From: Ancylomarina euxina
GTDB lineage: Bacteria; Bacteroidota; Bacteroidia; Bacteroidales; Marinifilaceae
DNA length: 64,000 nt
Reading direction: 5' to 3'
Assembly: GCF_003863355.1 (NCBI RefSeq)
Contig: NZ_QQWG01000008.1
Span: forward strand, 1 to 64,000
Shown: one piece after another, positions 48,392 through 59,034 of the stretch
Layout: every line of letters starts with the position of its first letter
Numbering within the stretch: the first letter of the stretch is position 1
Notes under the pieces: model-generated
Told to the model about the DNA's origin: nothing
The model's database searches: none
Seen by the model: only the letters and a program-made list of their open reading frames with translations
Program-made: the position numbers and the translations under genes

Positions 48392-50509
48392 GTGCAAATA
48401 AAGAACGACATCATGTGGCGAGTGGGCGTCTGTTACACTCTAATTGTACTTCTCGCATTCTGTGTAGTTAGCCGAGTAGTTTATCTGCAAGTTTTCGAAG
48501 GAGATGATTGGAGGGGACGTGCACAGTCTATCAGTAAGAAGGATATTACGGTCTATGCGAATAGAGGTGATATCTGTGCAGCCGACGGTCGCCTTTTAGC
48601 CAGTTCTATCCCCTACTATGAATTACGTATGGACTTTCAGGCCATGGGGTTAACTAATGATATTTTCAAAAAAAATGTAGATTCTCTGGCGATTTGTTTA
48701 TCCAGATTTTTTGGTGACAAAAGCAGTTCTGCTTATCGCAGACAACTATGGGATGCCAAATTTCATTCGACCAGAAATCGTTATGTATTAATCAATCAAC
48801 GAAAGGTTAATTACAACGAACTTAAACAGATCAAAACCTTTCCACTCTTTCGATTATCCTCTAATAAGGGAGGTTTAATTTGCTTACAAGAAAGTAAAAG
48901 GGTTCAGCCTCATATCAATTTGGCAAGTAGAACCATTGGCTATTTAAACAAGGGCAATGGCAACGAACTTATTGGAAAAGTTGGACTCGAAGGCTTATTC
49001 GAGAATGAACTAAAAGGTATTGATGGTATCTCCATGATGCAGAAAATGTCAGGCAAATGGCTTCCTGTGAATCAGGCCGATCCTAAGGATGGGAACGATA
49101 TCATTACAACCATAGATGTCAATTTTCAGGACGTAGCTCAATCCGCCTTATTACAGCAACTTCAAGCCTATCATGCAGACCATGGCTCTGCCATACTTAT
49201 GGAAGTAGAAACTGGAGCCATAAAAGCAATAGCTAATTTGGGTTTAGATTCTGAAACCAATAAATATGAAGAAATTTACAATTACGCTATTGGTGAAGCC
49301 ACAGAACCTGGCTCAACTTTCAAGTTAGCATCAATAATGGCTCTACTAGAAGATGGTTATGTCCAACCAACAGATTCTATTGACACGGGCAATGGGATTC
49401 ATCGTTTTTATAAAGATAAGATGCGCGATTCTCACGTCGGAGGCTATGGTATGATAAGTGTTCAGGAAGCCTTCGAAAAGTCATCGAACGTCGGAATCTC
49501 AAAATTAGTCAATCAACATTATAAAGATAAACCTCGCGATTTTATTAATCGATTATCTGCATTCAGACTAAACAAAACTTTAGATTTAGATATCAAGGGT
49601 GAAGGTCGTCCAAAAATAAAATACCCCGGTGAAGAAGGTTGGTCTGGAATCTCTCTCCCATGGATGTCCATTGGTTATGAAGTACAACAAACACCACTTC
49701 AAACATTATGCTTCTACAATGCCATTGCAAATAATGGTAAGATGATGAAACCCATATTTGTTCATGAAATCAAATATCATGGAAAAGTATTAAAACATTT
49801 TGATGAAGAGGTGCTCAAAAATAGTCTATGCTCAAGAGAAACTCTTAGAAAAGTGAAATCAATGCTTGAAGGTGTCGTTTTGAGAGGCACAGCAACAAAT
49901 CTAAGAAATTCGAGTTACAGCATTGCTGGAAAAACAGGAACTGCTCAAATAGCTGACAAGAATAAAGGATATGGTCACAAAGTCTATCAAGCATCTTTCG
50001 CTGGTTATTTCCCTGCTGACGCTCCAAAATACTCTTGCGTAGTAGTGATCAACAGCCCTGACAAGAAGAAAGGATTCTACGGAAATCAAGTTGCTGGCCC
50101 TGTTTTCAAAACCATTGCAGATAAAGTTTATGCCATGACTTATGCCATGCATCCCCCAAAGCAAGATGAACAAATATGCGAAATAAAAGTTCCTATCTCA
50201 TTAAATGGAAATAAAGACGATTTAGATATAGTATTTAAAGAACTCAACGTATCAATAGATGATCGCGAAGTATATGGCGATTGGGTTTTAACCTCTCGCC
50301 AAGATTCTATAATCAAATATAAAAATAGAATAATAAACAACCATCTTGTCCCTAATGTAAAAGGGATGGGTATTCAGGATGCCTTGTACATACTAGAGAA
50401 CGCCGGATTGAAGGTGAAAATTAATGGCTTTGGTTCCGTGAAAAAACAATCTCTAAACCCAGGTTCTAATTTTAGAAGCGGTGATCTAATTTACATTGAG
50501 TTATCCTAA
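48392..50509 (+). CDS. ftsI: Division-specific transpeptidase FtsI (PBP3) with PASTA domain
   Basis: 705 aa. An N-terminal membrane segment (about 10-30) is followed by the PBP dimerisation region (NRGDICAADGRLLASS) and the transpeptidase domain with STFK (catalytic Ser in EPGSTFKLAS), SSN (KSSNVGIS) and KTGTAQ. A C-terminal PASTA domain (HLVPNVKGMGIQDALYILEN) ends the protein. It cross-links septal peptidoglycan with FtsW. The chosen start is the GTG at 48392, four bases after the ftsL stop; an ATG at 48413 is the alternative, with an AAAGAA sequence before it. Confidence 0.94.
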   Translation: MQIKNDIMWRVGVCYTLIVLLAFCVVSRVVYLQVFEGDDWRGRAQSISKKDITVYANRGDICAADGRLLASSIPYYELRMDFQAMGLTNDIFKKNVDSLAICLSRFFGDKSSSAYRRQLWDAKFHSTRNRYVLINQRKVNYNELKQIKTFPLFRLSSNKGGLICLQESKRVQPHINLASRTIGYLNKGNGNELIGKVGLEGLFENELKGIDGISMMQKMSGKWLPVNQADPKDGNDIITTIDVNFQDVAQSALLQQLQAYHADHGSAILMEVETGAIKAIANLGLDSETNKYEEIYNYAIGEATEPGSTFKLASIMALLEDGYVQPTDSIDTGNGIHRFYKDKMRDSHVGGYGMISVQEAFEKSSNVGISKLVNQHYKDKPRDFINRLSAFRLNKTLDLDIKGEGRPKIKYPGEEGWSGISLPWMSIGYEVQQTPLQTLCFYNAIANNGKMMKPIFVHEIKYHGKVLKHFDEEVLKNSLCSRETLRKVKSMLEGVVLRGTATNLRNSSYSIAGKTGTAQIADKNKGYGHKVYQASFAGYFPADAPKYSCVVVINSPDKKKGFYGNQVAGPVFKTIADKVYAMTYAMHPPKQDEQICEIKVPISLNGNKDDLDIVFKELNVSIDDREVYGDWVLTSRQDSIIKYKNRIINNHLVPNVKGMGIQDALYILENAGLKVKINGFGSVKKQSLNPGSNFRSGDLIYIELS

Positions 50510-50553
50510 AAACGATCAAAAGTAAGACCAACATCATATAAGAAACAAATAAG

Positions 50554-52011
50554 ATGACTAAGAAAATAACAGACCTATTAAGATCCATCAACATACTAGA
50601 AAGTGTAGGTGAGCTCAATACAGAGATCAACATGTTGCATTTCGATTCGAGAAAGGTGGCAACAGGTGATTTCTTTATTGCACAGGTCGGAACGCAATCC
50701 GATGGTCATGATTTTATACCAAAAGCAATTGATCAAGGCGCTAAAGCTATTCTATGCCAGCATCTTCCTGAAGATATTAATCCTAAGGTAATCTACATTA
50801 AAGTAGAAAATACATCAAAGGCTCTTTCCGCATTGGCTCATAATTATTACGATTGTCCATCTAACAATTTAAAACTTGTAGGGGTAACCGGAACGAATGG
50901 AAAAACAACTATTGCCAGCTTACTCTATGAACTATTTAGAAAGCTGGGTTATAAAGTTGGTCTTCTTTCAACAGTTACCAATTTTATCGACACAAAAGAG
51001 GTTAAGGCCACGCATACCACTCCTGATGCCATTCAAATTTCGAAACTATTAAGCGAGATGGTTGAAGAGGGCTGTGAGTATTGTTTTATGGAGGTCAGCT
51101 CTCATGCTGTTGATCAGCACAGAACAGGGGCTTTAAATTTCAAAGGTGGTATTTTTACTAACCTGACTCACGATCATTTAGACTATCACAAAACTTTTGA
51201 CGCCTACTTAAGAGCAAAAAAAGGATTTTTCGATCAGTTGGGCAAAACCTCATTTGCCATTACCAATGCTGATGATAAAAATGGAAAAATAATTTTACAA
51301 AACACCAAAGCACATAAGTTCACTTATTCAACCCGCGCTTTCGCTGATTTTAGAGCTCAGATTCTTGAGAAGCACTTTAATGGCATGCAATTGGAAATAG
51401 ATGGCCTTGAGTTATGGACAAATTTCATTGGCGATTTTAATGCTCATAACCTGTTAGCCGTTTATAGTGCTGCCCGACTTCTTGATCAATCAAAAGAAGA
51501 AGTCTTAATGAAGATGAGTGAGCTGAATTCTGTTGCTGGAAGGTTTGAGAGTATTATTTCTCCCAATGGTATTATGGCCATTGTCGATTATGCTCACACG
51601 CCTGATGCCTTAAAAAATGTTTTGCTAACCATTGACCAACTTCGCACCAGAAACGAAACGGTAATTACTGTTGTAGGGGCTGGTGGTGATAGAGATAAAA
51701 CGAAGCGACCTTTAATGGGTAAAGTTAGTGCTGAATATAGCGACAAGGTGATTTTAACCTCTGACAACCCAAGATCTGAAAATCCTGATACTATTATCAC
51801 TGAGATGAGAGAAGGTGTTTCTGCTAATAATCTAAAAAAAGTACTTGCTATTACTGATAGAAAAGAGGCTATTAGAACGGCTATCATGCTAGCTAAAAAG
51901 GATGATATTATCCTTGTTGCTGGCAAAGGCCACGAGGATTACCAAGAAATTAATGGTGTGAAACATCACTTCGACGATAAAGAAATTATTAACGAAATAT
52001 TCAATCAATAA
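50554..52011 (+). CDS. murE: UDP-MurNAc-tripeptide synthetase MurE (meso-DAP type)
   Basis: 485 aa. The ATP-binding motif [10 protein letters not shown] (about 110-119), the central [12 protein letters not shown] and the C-terminal DNPRSENP motif are intact. DNPR is the established signature of ligases that add meso-diaminopimelate rather than lysine, so the wall should be of DAP type. Dicarboxylate supply would come from the aspartate pathway. It is separated by 44 bases from ftsI and by 2 bases from mraY. Confidence 0.95.
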   Translation: MTKKITDLLRSINILESVGELNTEINMLHFDSRKVATGDFFIAQVGTQSDGHDFIPKAIDQGAKAILCQHLPEDINPKVIYIKVENTSKALSALAHNYYDCPSNNLKLVGVTGTNGKTTIASLLYELFRKLGYKVGLLSTVTNFIDTKEVKATHTTPDAIQISKLLSEMVEEGCEYCFMEVSSHAVDQHRTGALNFKGGIFTNLTHDHLDYHKTFDAYLRAKKGFFDQLGKTSFAITNADDKNGKIILQNTKAHKFTYSTRAFADFRAQILEKHFNGMQLEIDGLELWTNFIGDFNAHNLLAVYSAARLLDQSKEEVLMKMSELNSVAGRFESIISPNGIMAIVDYAHTPDALKNVLLTIDQLRTRNETVITVVGAGGDRDKTKRPLMGKVSAEYSDKVILTSDNPRSENPDTIITEMREGVSANNLKKVLAITDRKEAIRTAIMLAKKDDIILVAGKGHEDYQEINGVKHHFDDKEIINEIFNQ

Positions 52012-52013
52012 AC

Positions 52014-53267
52014 ATGCTATACTATCTTTTTAAATTCCTACATGAGTTAGATTTTCCAGGGGCTGGGATGTTTGATTATATTTCATTTCGTGCTGCTTTA
52101 AGTATCATCACTTCGCTTTTGATTGCGACTGTATTTGGTAAAAGAATCATTTATTATCTCCAGAAACAACAAATTGGAGAAGTCGTAAGAGACCTAGGTC
52201 TTGCAGGACAAATAGAGAAAAAAGGAACACCTACAATGGGTGGGATCATTATTCTAATTTCTATTCTGGTTCCTGTCTTATTATTCGCCAAACTCGATAA
52301 CATTTATATTATTTTGATGATTATCACAACCGTTTGGTTAGGCTTGATCGGATTCATAGACGACTATATCAAAGTTTTCAAGAAAGATAAAGAAGGTTTA
52401 AAAGGTCGATTCAAAATTGCTGGACAAGTAGGCTTAGGTTTGATTGTAGGTTTAACTTTATATCTAAACGATGATGTGGTTATTCGCGAAAGAGCCAATA
52501 TTTATGACATTGGAACAAAAACTGAAATCGTTGATGAAGGCTTTGTTGCTGATAGAGCTGATGCAACAGCAATGACAAAAGATATTAAATCTACCAAAAC
52601 AACGATTCCATTCTTTAAGAACAATGAATTCGATTATGAAAGTCTTGTTCGTTTTGGAGGCGAATATTCATCAATTCTTGCCTGGATACTCTTTATTATT
52701 GTCACCATATTTATCGTAACCGCTGTTTCTAACGGAGCTAATATGACAGATGGACTAGACGGCCTCGCAACGGGGACATCAGCCATCATAGGTGCTACAC
52801 TTGGTATTCTGGCCTATCTTTCAGGACACTTAGTTTATGCGAGTTATCTAAATATCATGTATATTCCTCACTCAGGAGAGTTGGTTGTTTATATCGCTGC
52901 ATTTATCGGATCTACAATTGGTTTCCTTTGGTACAACTCCTATCCTGCTCAAGTTTTCATGGGAGACACAGGAAGTCTTTCATTGGGAGGTATTATCGCG
53001 GTATTAGCAATTATCATTCATAAAGAACTATTAATACCTGTACTCTGCGGAATATTCTTGGTGGAAAACATTTCGGTTATGATGCAAGTTTCCTGGTTTA
53101 AGTATACCAGAAAAAGATACGGTGAAGGTCGTCGAATATTCAGAATGGCACCTCTACACCACCATTATCAATTAAAGGGATATCCTGAAGCTAAGATTGT
53201 AACTCGATTTTGGATTATCGGTATTTTATTAGCAGTTATCACTATTGTGACCCTTAAAATCAGATAA
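52014..53267 (+). CDS. mraY: Phospho-MurNAc-pentapeptide transferase MraY
   Basis: 417 aa, an integral membrane enzyme with about ten helices that makes lipid I from UDP-MurNAc-pentapeptide and undecaprenyl phosphate. Diagnostic motifs are GTPTMGG (about 73), the FIDDYIK aspartate motif, [13 protein letters not shown], and the HHHYQ histidines near the C-terminus. The extra length compared with E. coli comes from an insertion (about 155-215) usual for Bacteroidota MraY. It abuts murD directly (stop and next start adjacent). Confidence 0.95.
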   Translation: MLYYLFKFLHELDFPGAGMFDYISFRAALSIITSLLIATVFGKRIIYYLQKQQIGEVVRDLGLAGQIEKKGTPTMGGIIILISILVPVLLFAKLDNIYIILMIITTVWLGLIGFIDDYIKVFKKDKEGLKGRFKIAGQVGLGLIVGLTLYLNDDVVIRERANIYDIGTKTEIVDEGFVADRADATAMTKDIKSTKTTIPFFKNNEFDYESLVRFGGEYSSILAWILFIIVTIFIVTAVSNGANMTDGLDGLATGTSAIIGATLGILAYLSGHLVYASYLNIMYIPHSGELVVYIAAFIGSTIGFLWYNSYPAQVFMGDTGSLSLGGIIAVLAIIIHKELLIPVLCGIFLVENISVMMQVSWFKYTRKRYGEGRRIFRMAPLHHHYQLKGYPEAKIVTRFWIIGILLAVITIVTLKIR

Positions 53268-54611
53268 ATGAATAGTCAGGAAACCATAGTTGTTTTAGGT
53301 GCAGGAGAAAGTGGTGTTGGTGCAGCTATATTAGCTAAAAGCAAAGGCTTTAATGTATTTGTTTCAGATAAGGGACAAATCACATCAAACTATATCAAAA
53401 TTCTGAACGAATACGAAATTCCTTTCGAAGAAGGTAAACATAGTGAGGAACGCATTATTGAGGCTACCGAGGTTATTAAGAGTCCAGGTATTCCAGATAC
53501 TGCACCACTTATAAAGAAACTAAATAGTTTAAACATTCCTGTTATTTCAGAAATCGAATTTGCAGGACGCTATTCAGATGCTAAAATGATTTGCATCACC
53601 GGTAGCAATGGGAAAACCACAACAACGCTGCTTATTTATCACATGCTGAAAAAAGCAGGTATCAATGTGGGATTAGCTGGTAATGTAGGACATAGTTTGG
53701 CGCGTCAAGTAGCCGAGAATAATTATAGTCACTATGTTGTTGAATTGAGCAGTTTCCAACTTGATGGCATGCAGCAATTCAAAGCTGATATAGCCATTTT
53801 AATGAATATCACACCTGACCATCTGGATCGTTACGATTATAAGATGGAGAATTATATTGATTCTAAATTCAGAATCATTCAGAATCAGACTGAGAATGAT
53901 GCTTTCATTTTCTGTCAGGATGATGAAATCATTACAAAAGAGTTAAAGCAAATATCAATTCAGGTTCAAAAACATCCGTTTAGTATTTATGAATGTTTAC
54001 CAAAGGGGGCAAGTTTGAGGGATGAAGATTTAATTATTAAGAATGAAAATATCAATCTTAATATGAAGCAGAAAGACCTTTCTTTAAAAGGGAAACACAA
54101 TATTTACAACTCAATGGCTGCGGGCATTGCAGGAAGTATTCTTGGCATTCGCAACGATGTCATCAGAGAGAGCCTTAGTGATTTTGAAGGCGTAGAACAC
54201 CGCCTAGAAAAACTAGTAAATGTTCGTGGTGTTGATTTTATAAATGACTCTAAAGCCACAAATATCAATTCAACTTGGTATGCACTTGAAAGCATGAACG
54301 ACAAAACCGTTTGGATTGTTGGTGGTGTTGATAAAGGCAATGACTATTCAGAATTGATGGATTTGGTGAAAGAAAAAGTAAAAGCGATTGTATGCTTAGG
54401 CCTTGACAATTCAAAAATCCACGCAGCTTTTGATGGCGTCATCAATTCAATTGTAGATGCAGAGTCCATGCCCGATGCCGTTAAAAAAGCATTCGAATTA
54501 GCAGACGAAGAAGCTACAGTATTACTATCTCCCGCTTGTGCAAGTTTCGACCTGTTCAAAAGTTATGAAGATAGAGGCAATCAATTTAAGGATGAAGTGC
54601 GAAAACTATAG
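53268..54611 (+). CDS. murD: UDP-MurNAc-alanine--D-glutamate ligase MurD
   Basis: 447 aa. An N-terminal Rossmann-like domain starts VVLGAGESGVGAA; the ATP-binding motif CITGSNGKTTTT (about 109-120), the central MNITPDHLDRYD and the C-terminal FINDSKATN and LSPACASFDLF motifs are intact. It adds D-glutamate to UDP-MurNAc-L-Ala. It is directly adjacent to mraY and 10 bases from ftsW, so all are translated from one message. Confidence 0.95.
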   Translation: MNSQETIVVLGAGESGVGAAILAKSKGFNVFVSDKGQITSNYIKILNEYEIPFEEGKHSEERIIEATEVIKSPGIPDTAPLIKKLNSLNIPVISEIEFAGRYSDAKMICITGSNGKTTTTLLIYHMLKKAGINVGLAGNVGHSLARQVAENNYSHYVVELSSFQLDGMQQFKADIAILMNITPDHLDRYDYKMENYIDSKFRIIQNQTENDAFIFCQDDEIITKELKQISIQVQKHPFSIYECLPKGASLRDEDLIIKNENINLNMKQKDLSLKGKHNIYNSMAAGIAGSILGIRNDVIRESLSDFEGVEHRLEKLVNVRGVDFINDSKATNINSTWYALESMNDKTVWIVGGVDKGNDYSELMDLVKEKVKAIVCLGLDNSKIHAAFDGVINSIVDAESMPDAVKKAFELADEEATVLLSPACASFDLFKSYEDRGNQFKDEVRKL

Positions 54612-54621
54612 CAAGAATTAA

Positions 54622-55794
54622 ATGGGACGATTTATAAGCAATTTTAAATTACAAGGCGATAAGGTCATATGGATCATCATATTTCTACTATCTATCATTT
54701 CGCTTTTGGTAGTCTACAGTTCAACCGGAACCTTAGCTTATAAGGTAAAAGGAGGAAATACGTCCTATTTTTTCATCAAACAATTAGTCTTATTATTGGG
54801 CTGTTATTTTATTATTTGGGTCACCCACAAGATTCCCTATAAACATTATTCAAGTTGGGCGAATATGGGATTATTCATAGCGATAGGTATGCTTTTATTA
54901 GCCAAAATTGTTGGGGTTAATTTAAATCAGGCTTCCAGATGGATCACAATTCCTGGCATTGGCTTTAACTTTCAACCTTCTGAATTAGCAAAACTGGCAT
55001 TAATTCTATTTGTCTCACGAATACTATCTAAATTCCAAACAGATAGAGAATGTCAAAAAGAAGCTTTCTGGAAAATAATTGCCGCCATTGGTGTCGTGTG
55101 TGGTATTATCTTTCTCGATGACTTTTCTACTTCAGCTCTATTGGGTGGTATTTGCCTAATGCTCATGTTTATTGGTCGAATAGCAGCCAAGTACCTACTT
55201 GGAACTTTTGGAGCTGGTTTAGGACTGATCATCATCTTACTCATAATTGCCCCATTCTTACCCAATAGCTTTGGGCGTATACATACGGTCAGAAATCGTA
55301 TTTTAAACTTCGCTGGCATCGGGGAGAAAAAAACAGATGACGGACGAAACTACCAAGTCGATCAGGCAAAAATAGCCGTAGTTTCAGGAGGTATTATAGG
55401 CAAAGGTCCAGGCAACAGTGATCAACGAAATTTCTTGCCTCATCCTTACTCTGATTTCATTTATGCAATTATACTTGAAGAATTAGGATGGTTTGGCGGA
55501 TTTGGTATACTAGCACTCTATCTTTTCCTAATCTATCGGGCAGGCTCCATAGTGCGGAAATGCGATCGAACCTTCCCCGCTTTTCTCGTCATCGGTCTCA
55601 GTTTAAGTATTGTTGCGCAAGCTTTAACCAATATGGCCGTTTCGGTCAATTTAATTCCAGTAACAGGTCAACCCCTGCCTCTGGTCAGTATGGGGGGAAC
55701 CTCTCTGATATTTACAAGTGCAGCTCTGGGTATGATTTTAAGTGTGAGTCGATCAGTAAAAGAACAAGAAGAATTAAACCATGCGGAAGATTAA
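54622..55794 (+). CDS. ftsW: Septal peptidoglycan polymerase FtsW
   Basis: 390 aa, SEDS family, about ten membrane helices. The motif FQPSELAKLALILFVSR and the conserved HPYSDFIYAIILEELGWFGG loop, with the catalytic-type aspartate, are present, as is PLPLVSMGGTSL near the C-terminus. It is the glycan polymerase that works with FtsI at the septum. Its 3' end overlaps murG by 14 bases, implying translational coupling. Confidence 0.95.
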   Translation: MGRFISNFKLQGDKVIWIIIFLLSIISLLVVYSSTGTLAYKVKGGNTSYFFIKQLVLLLGCYFIIWVTHKIPYKHYSSWANMGLFIAIGMLLLAKIVGVNLNQASRWITIPGIGFNFQPSELAKLALILFVSRILSKFQTDRECQKEAFWKIIAAIGVVCGIIFLDDFSTSALLGGICLMLMFIGRIAAKYLLGTFGAGLGLIIILLIIAPFLPNSFGRIHTVRNRILNFAGIGEKKTDDGRNYQVDQAKIAVVSGGIIGKGPGNSDQRNFLPHPYSDFIYAIILEELGWFGGFGILALYLFLIYRAGSIVRKCDRTFPAFLVIGLSLSIVAQALTNMAVSVNLIPVTGQPLPLVSMGGTSLIFTSAALGMILSVSRSVKEQEELNHAED

Positions 55795-56884
55795 AATAAT
55801 AGTTAGTGGAGGTGGAACTGGAGGACATATCTTTCCAGCAATTTCAATTGCCAATGCCCTAAAAGCAAAGCAAGACGATATAGAAATTTTATTTGTAGGT
55901 GCCGATGGTAAAATGGAAATGGAAAAAGTTCCAGCCGCAGGTTACAAGATAATTGGACTTCCAATTAGAGGCTTACAAAGAAATTTCAACAAAGAGAATT
56001 TAAAATTTTTTTCTCGATTATTCCGAAGTTTACGTAAGGCGAAAAAGATTATCAAAGAATTCAAACCTGATGCTGTTGTTGGTGTGGGTGGTTATGCCAG
56101 TGGTCCTTTATTGCATGCGGCAAACAAAATGGGCATTCCATCATTGATTCAGGAACAAAATTCTTACGCAGGGATAACGAATAAGCTATTAGCTAAGAAA
56201 GCCGACAAAATTTGTGTAGCTTATCAAGGTATGGAACGTTTTTTTCCTGCTGATAAAATCTTGATGACTGGGAATCCTGTCAGAAAAGATTTAATACAAT
56301 TAGAGAATCTAAGAGCAGAAGCTCAGTTTTTTTTCAATCTCAATCCAAACAAAAAGACACTACTGGTTATTGGTGGTAGTTTAGGAGCAAGAACCATTAA
56401 TCACAGTATTATTGAAAATATTGAAGACTTTAAAGACAAGCCGATTCAAGTCATATGGCAATCTGGTAAATTCTACCATCAAGAGATGAAAGAGAAGCTT
56501 GCTAAAGCCAATATTGACAACGTACAAGTCTCAGATTTCTTAACACGAATGGATTTAGCTTACGCTGCATCTGATCTTGTTATTTCAAGAGCAGGAGCAG
56601 GAACCATTTCTGAACTTTGTATGGTAAAGAAAGCTTGTATTTTGGTTCCGTCACCGAACGTTTCAGAAGATCATCAAACTAAAAATGCCATGGCTCTTGT
56701 TCATCAAGATGCGGCCATGATGATTCCTGATATTGAAGCGAAAGAAAGATTGGTTAAAGAAGCCTTATTACTATTAGACAATGATTCAGAGTTGGAAAAG
56801 CTTGAAAAGAATATTGCTCTATTGGCAAAACCCAATGCTGCAGATGAAATTGCAGATGAGATATTAAAAATGATTAAGCAATAA
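55781..56884 (+). CDS. murG: Lipid II synthase MurG
   Basis: 367 aa, GT-B glycosyltransferase. The first glycine-rich loop GGGTGGHIFPA (about 10-20), GVGGYASGP, QEQNSYAG, the second-domain GGSLGARTIN, and SRAGAGTISEL with the donor-binding loop are intact. It transfers GlcNAc to lipid I on the cytoplasmic membrane face. It overlaps ftsW by 14 bases and is followed after 44 bases by murC. Confidence 0.96.
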   Translation: MRKIKIIVSGGGTGGHIFPAISIANALKAKQDDIEILFVGADGKMEMEKVPAAGYKIIGLPIRGLQRNFNKENLKFFSRLFRSLRKAKKIIKEFKPDAVVGVGGYASGPLLHAANKMGIPSLIQEQNSYAGITNKLLAKKADKICVAYQGMERFFPADKILMTGNPVRKDLIQLENLRAEAQFFFNLNPNKKTLLVIGGSLGARTINHSIIENIEDFKDKPIQVIWQSGKFYHQEMKEKLAKANIDNVQVSDFLTRMDLAYAASDLVISRAGAGTISELCMVKKACILVPSPNVSEDHQTKNAMALVHQDAAMMIPDIEAKERLVKEALLLLDNDSELEKLEKNIALLAKPNAADEIADEILKMIKQ

Positions 56885-56928
56885 GTTTAAGTATTAAAAC
56901 TTAAACTGATTCACATATAGGCAGAAAA

Positions 56929-58305
56929 ATGATGAATATAGAGGATTTTAAAAACATCTATTTTGTAGGAATTGGAGGTATTGGAATGAGTGCTATTGCA
57001 CGATATTTCAAAGCTATTGGGAAAAATGTGTATGGTTACGACAAGACACAAACTTTACTGACTAGTGAATTAGAAAAAGAAGGAATCAGTATTATTTTCT
57101 CTGATGAAGTTGATCAAATTCCTGAGATTTATCTCAATAAAACAGAAACCCTGGTTGTTTATACACCTGCTATTCCATCCAATCATGAACAATTGTCATT
57201 TTTCAAAAACGAAAACTACCATTTGATGAAAAGAGCCCAGGTTTTGGGTTTTTTATCGGATCCTTTGAATGGAATTGGTATAGCTGGCACACATGGAAAG
57301 ACAACTGTATCGAGTTTAACAGCTCATATTTTTAAAAACTCGACTCAAGACTGCAATGCTTTTTTGGGTGGTATTGCAAGAAATTACAACACGAATTTGC
57401 TTCTATCTAAAACGAGCCCATGGGTGGTCTTAGAAGCTGATGAGTTTGACCGATCATTCCTTCAACTTCATCCACAAGTAGCTGTTGTTACTTCTATGGA
57501 TGCGGATCATCTAGACATCTATGGTGAAAAAGAAGAACTGGAAAAAACGTTTCAAAATTACGTTCGCCAAATAAAAAAGGGGGGGCACCTTGTCTATAAA
57601 AAAGGTTTACCATTAAAGCCCGAAGGAATCAATCTTCATTCCTATTCTCTTGAAGAAGAAGAAGCCGATTTTTATGCCAAAAACTTAAAACTAATTAAAG
57701 GTCTATATCAATTCGACCTAGTGCATCCTAATGGTTGCATTGAGGGATTAAATCTATCTTATCCTGGCCGAATAAATGTTGAAAATGCAATTGCGGCAAG
57801 TGCGGTAGCCTTAATCTGCGGCATCAATCAGGAAGAACTTCGTTTAGCACTAAATAATTTCATGGGTGTTCGCAGAAGATTCGACTATCGTATTAAAAGT
57901 GATAAATTGGTTTTTATTGATGATTATGCTCACCACCCAAAGGAGCTTTGGGAAAGTATTTCTTCGGTTAAGGCCATATACCCTGATAAAAAAATAACAG
58001 GTATTTTTCAACCTCATCTTTTCACAAGGACACGCGATTTTGCTGATGGTTTCGCGGAAAGTTTAGATCTATTGGACGAGCTAATCTTACTTGATATATA
58101 TCCGGCTAGAGAACTTCCTATTGAAGGTGTCGATTCAAGTCTAATTCTTAGTAAGATGAAAAAGAAGGGCCGAATATGCTCTAAGGATGAATTAATTGAG
58201 CAAATTAAACAGGGTGAAATAGAAGTATTATTAACTTTGGGTGCAGGCGATATTGACAAGCTGGTTGAACCTATCGCACAGATTCTGAATCAAAGAATAA
58301 AATGA
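56929..58305 (+). CDS. murC: UDP-MurNAc-L-alanine ligase MurC
   Basis: 458 aa. The N-terminal YFVGIGGIGMSA, the ATP-binding GIAGTHGKTTVSS (about 120-132), EADEFDRSFL, and the C-terminal YAHHPKE and QPHLFTRT motifs identify it. It adds the first L-alanine of the stem peptide. The start could be the first or second ATG (56929 or 56932). It overlaps ftsQ by 4 bases. There is no ddl or murB between murC and ftsQ, as is usual for this phylum. Confidence 0.95.
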   Translation: MMNIEDFKNIYFVGIGGIGMSAIARYFKAIGKNVYGYDKTQTLLTSELEKEGISIIFSDEVDQIPEIYLNKTETLVVYTPAIPSNHEQLSFFKNENYHLMKRAQVLGFLSDPLNGIGIAGTHGKTTVSSLTAHIFKNSTQDCNAFLGGIARNYNTNLLLSKTSPWVVLEADEFDRSFLQLHPQVAVVTSMDADHLDIYGEKEELEKTFQNYVRQIKKGGHLVYKKGLPLKPEGINLHSYSLEEEEADFYAKNLKLIKGLYQFDLVHPNGCIEGLNLSYPGRINVENAIAASAVALICGINQEELRLALNNFMGVRRRFDYRIKSDKLVFIDDYAHHPKELWESISSVKAIYPDKKITGIFQPHLFTRTRDFADGFAESLDLLDELILLDIYPARELPIEGVDSSLILSKMKKKGRICSKDELIEQIKQGEIEVLLTLGAGDIDKLVEPIAQILNQRIK

Positions 58306-59030
58306 TAAATAAAATCAAACCCATATTAATGACCTTGGCATTATCAGCCTACATCATTTTCACTTTTTCCTTTGTGAATAAGAAAAGTGATGCCTTGCTT
58401 GTTACAGGCATTAATATTGATATTACTGATAGTTTAAACACTCATTTTATATCCGATTCTGATATTAAAAATCTCATATTAAAGAATCACCCAGATATTA
58501 TCGGCAAGTATACAACCAGCATAAATAAAGAAAACCTAGAACGTTTAATTAATAAAATACCATCTGTTAAAAACACCGAAGTGTTCACCTCACTAAAGGG
58601 TTGTTTACATATAGAGATTGAGCAACGCAAACCTATTGTTCGATTATTAAAAGGTAAAGGGTTTTATATTGATGAAGAAGGAAGGCGAATGCCGCTATCT
58701 TCAAATTTTACATCCAGGGTTTTGGTTGTCTCTGGACACATAAAAGATAAGACGATTGAAAGAGATTTAATGCCACTTGTCAATTTTATTACAAAAGATG
58801 AATTTTGGTCTTCGCAAATCAATCAAATCTATGTAGATTCGAATGATGAATACATTTTAATACCTAGAGTAGGTGGACAGAAAATTGAGATGGGAAAAAT
58901 TGATAATTTCGAAAGGAAATTTGACAAGCTCTACGCCTTATACAAAGATGGATTTTCAAAAGTGGGTTGGAATAAATACGAAAAGATAAATTTGAAATAC
59001 GAAAATCAGATCGTATGTACAAAAAGATAA
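58302..59030 (+). CDS. ftsQ: Cell division protein FtsQ
   Basis: 242 aa. A single N-terminal membrane segment (about 7-25) is followed by a POTRA-like domain (ITDSLNTHFISDSDIKNLIL) and a FtsQ/DivIB beta domain (VKNTEVFTSLKGCLHIEIEQ and RKPIVRL). It links FtsA/FtsZ-side proteins to FtsL and FtsW/FtsI. Overall conservation is weak, so the call rests on domain pattern plus location between murC and ftsA. It overlaps murC by 4 bases and ends 4 bases before ftsA. Confidence 0.9.
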   Translation: MINKIKPILMTLALSAYIIFTFSFVNKKSDALLVTGINIDITDSLNTHFISDSDIKNLILKNHPDIIGKYTTSINKENLERLINKIPSVKNTEVFTSLKGCLHIEIEQRKPIVRLLKGKGFYIDEEGRRMPLSSNFTSRVLVVSGHIKDKTIERDLMPLVNFITKDEFWSSQINQIYVDSNDEYILIPRVGGQKIEMGKIDNFERKFDKLYALYKDGFSKVGWNKYEKINLKYENQIVCTKR

Positions 59031-59034
59031 TAGG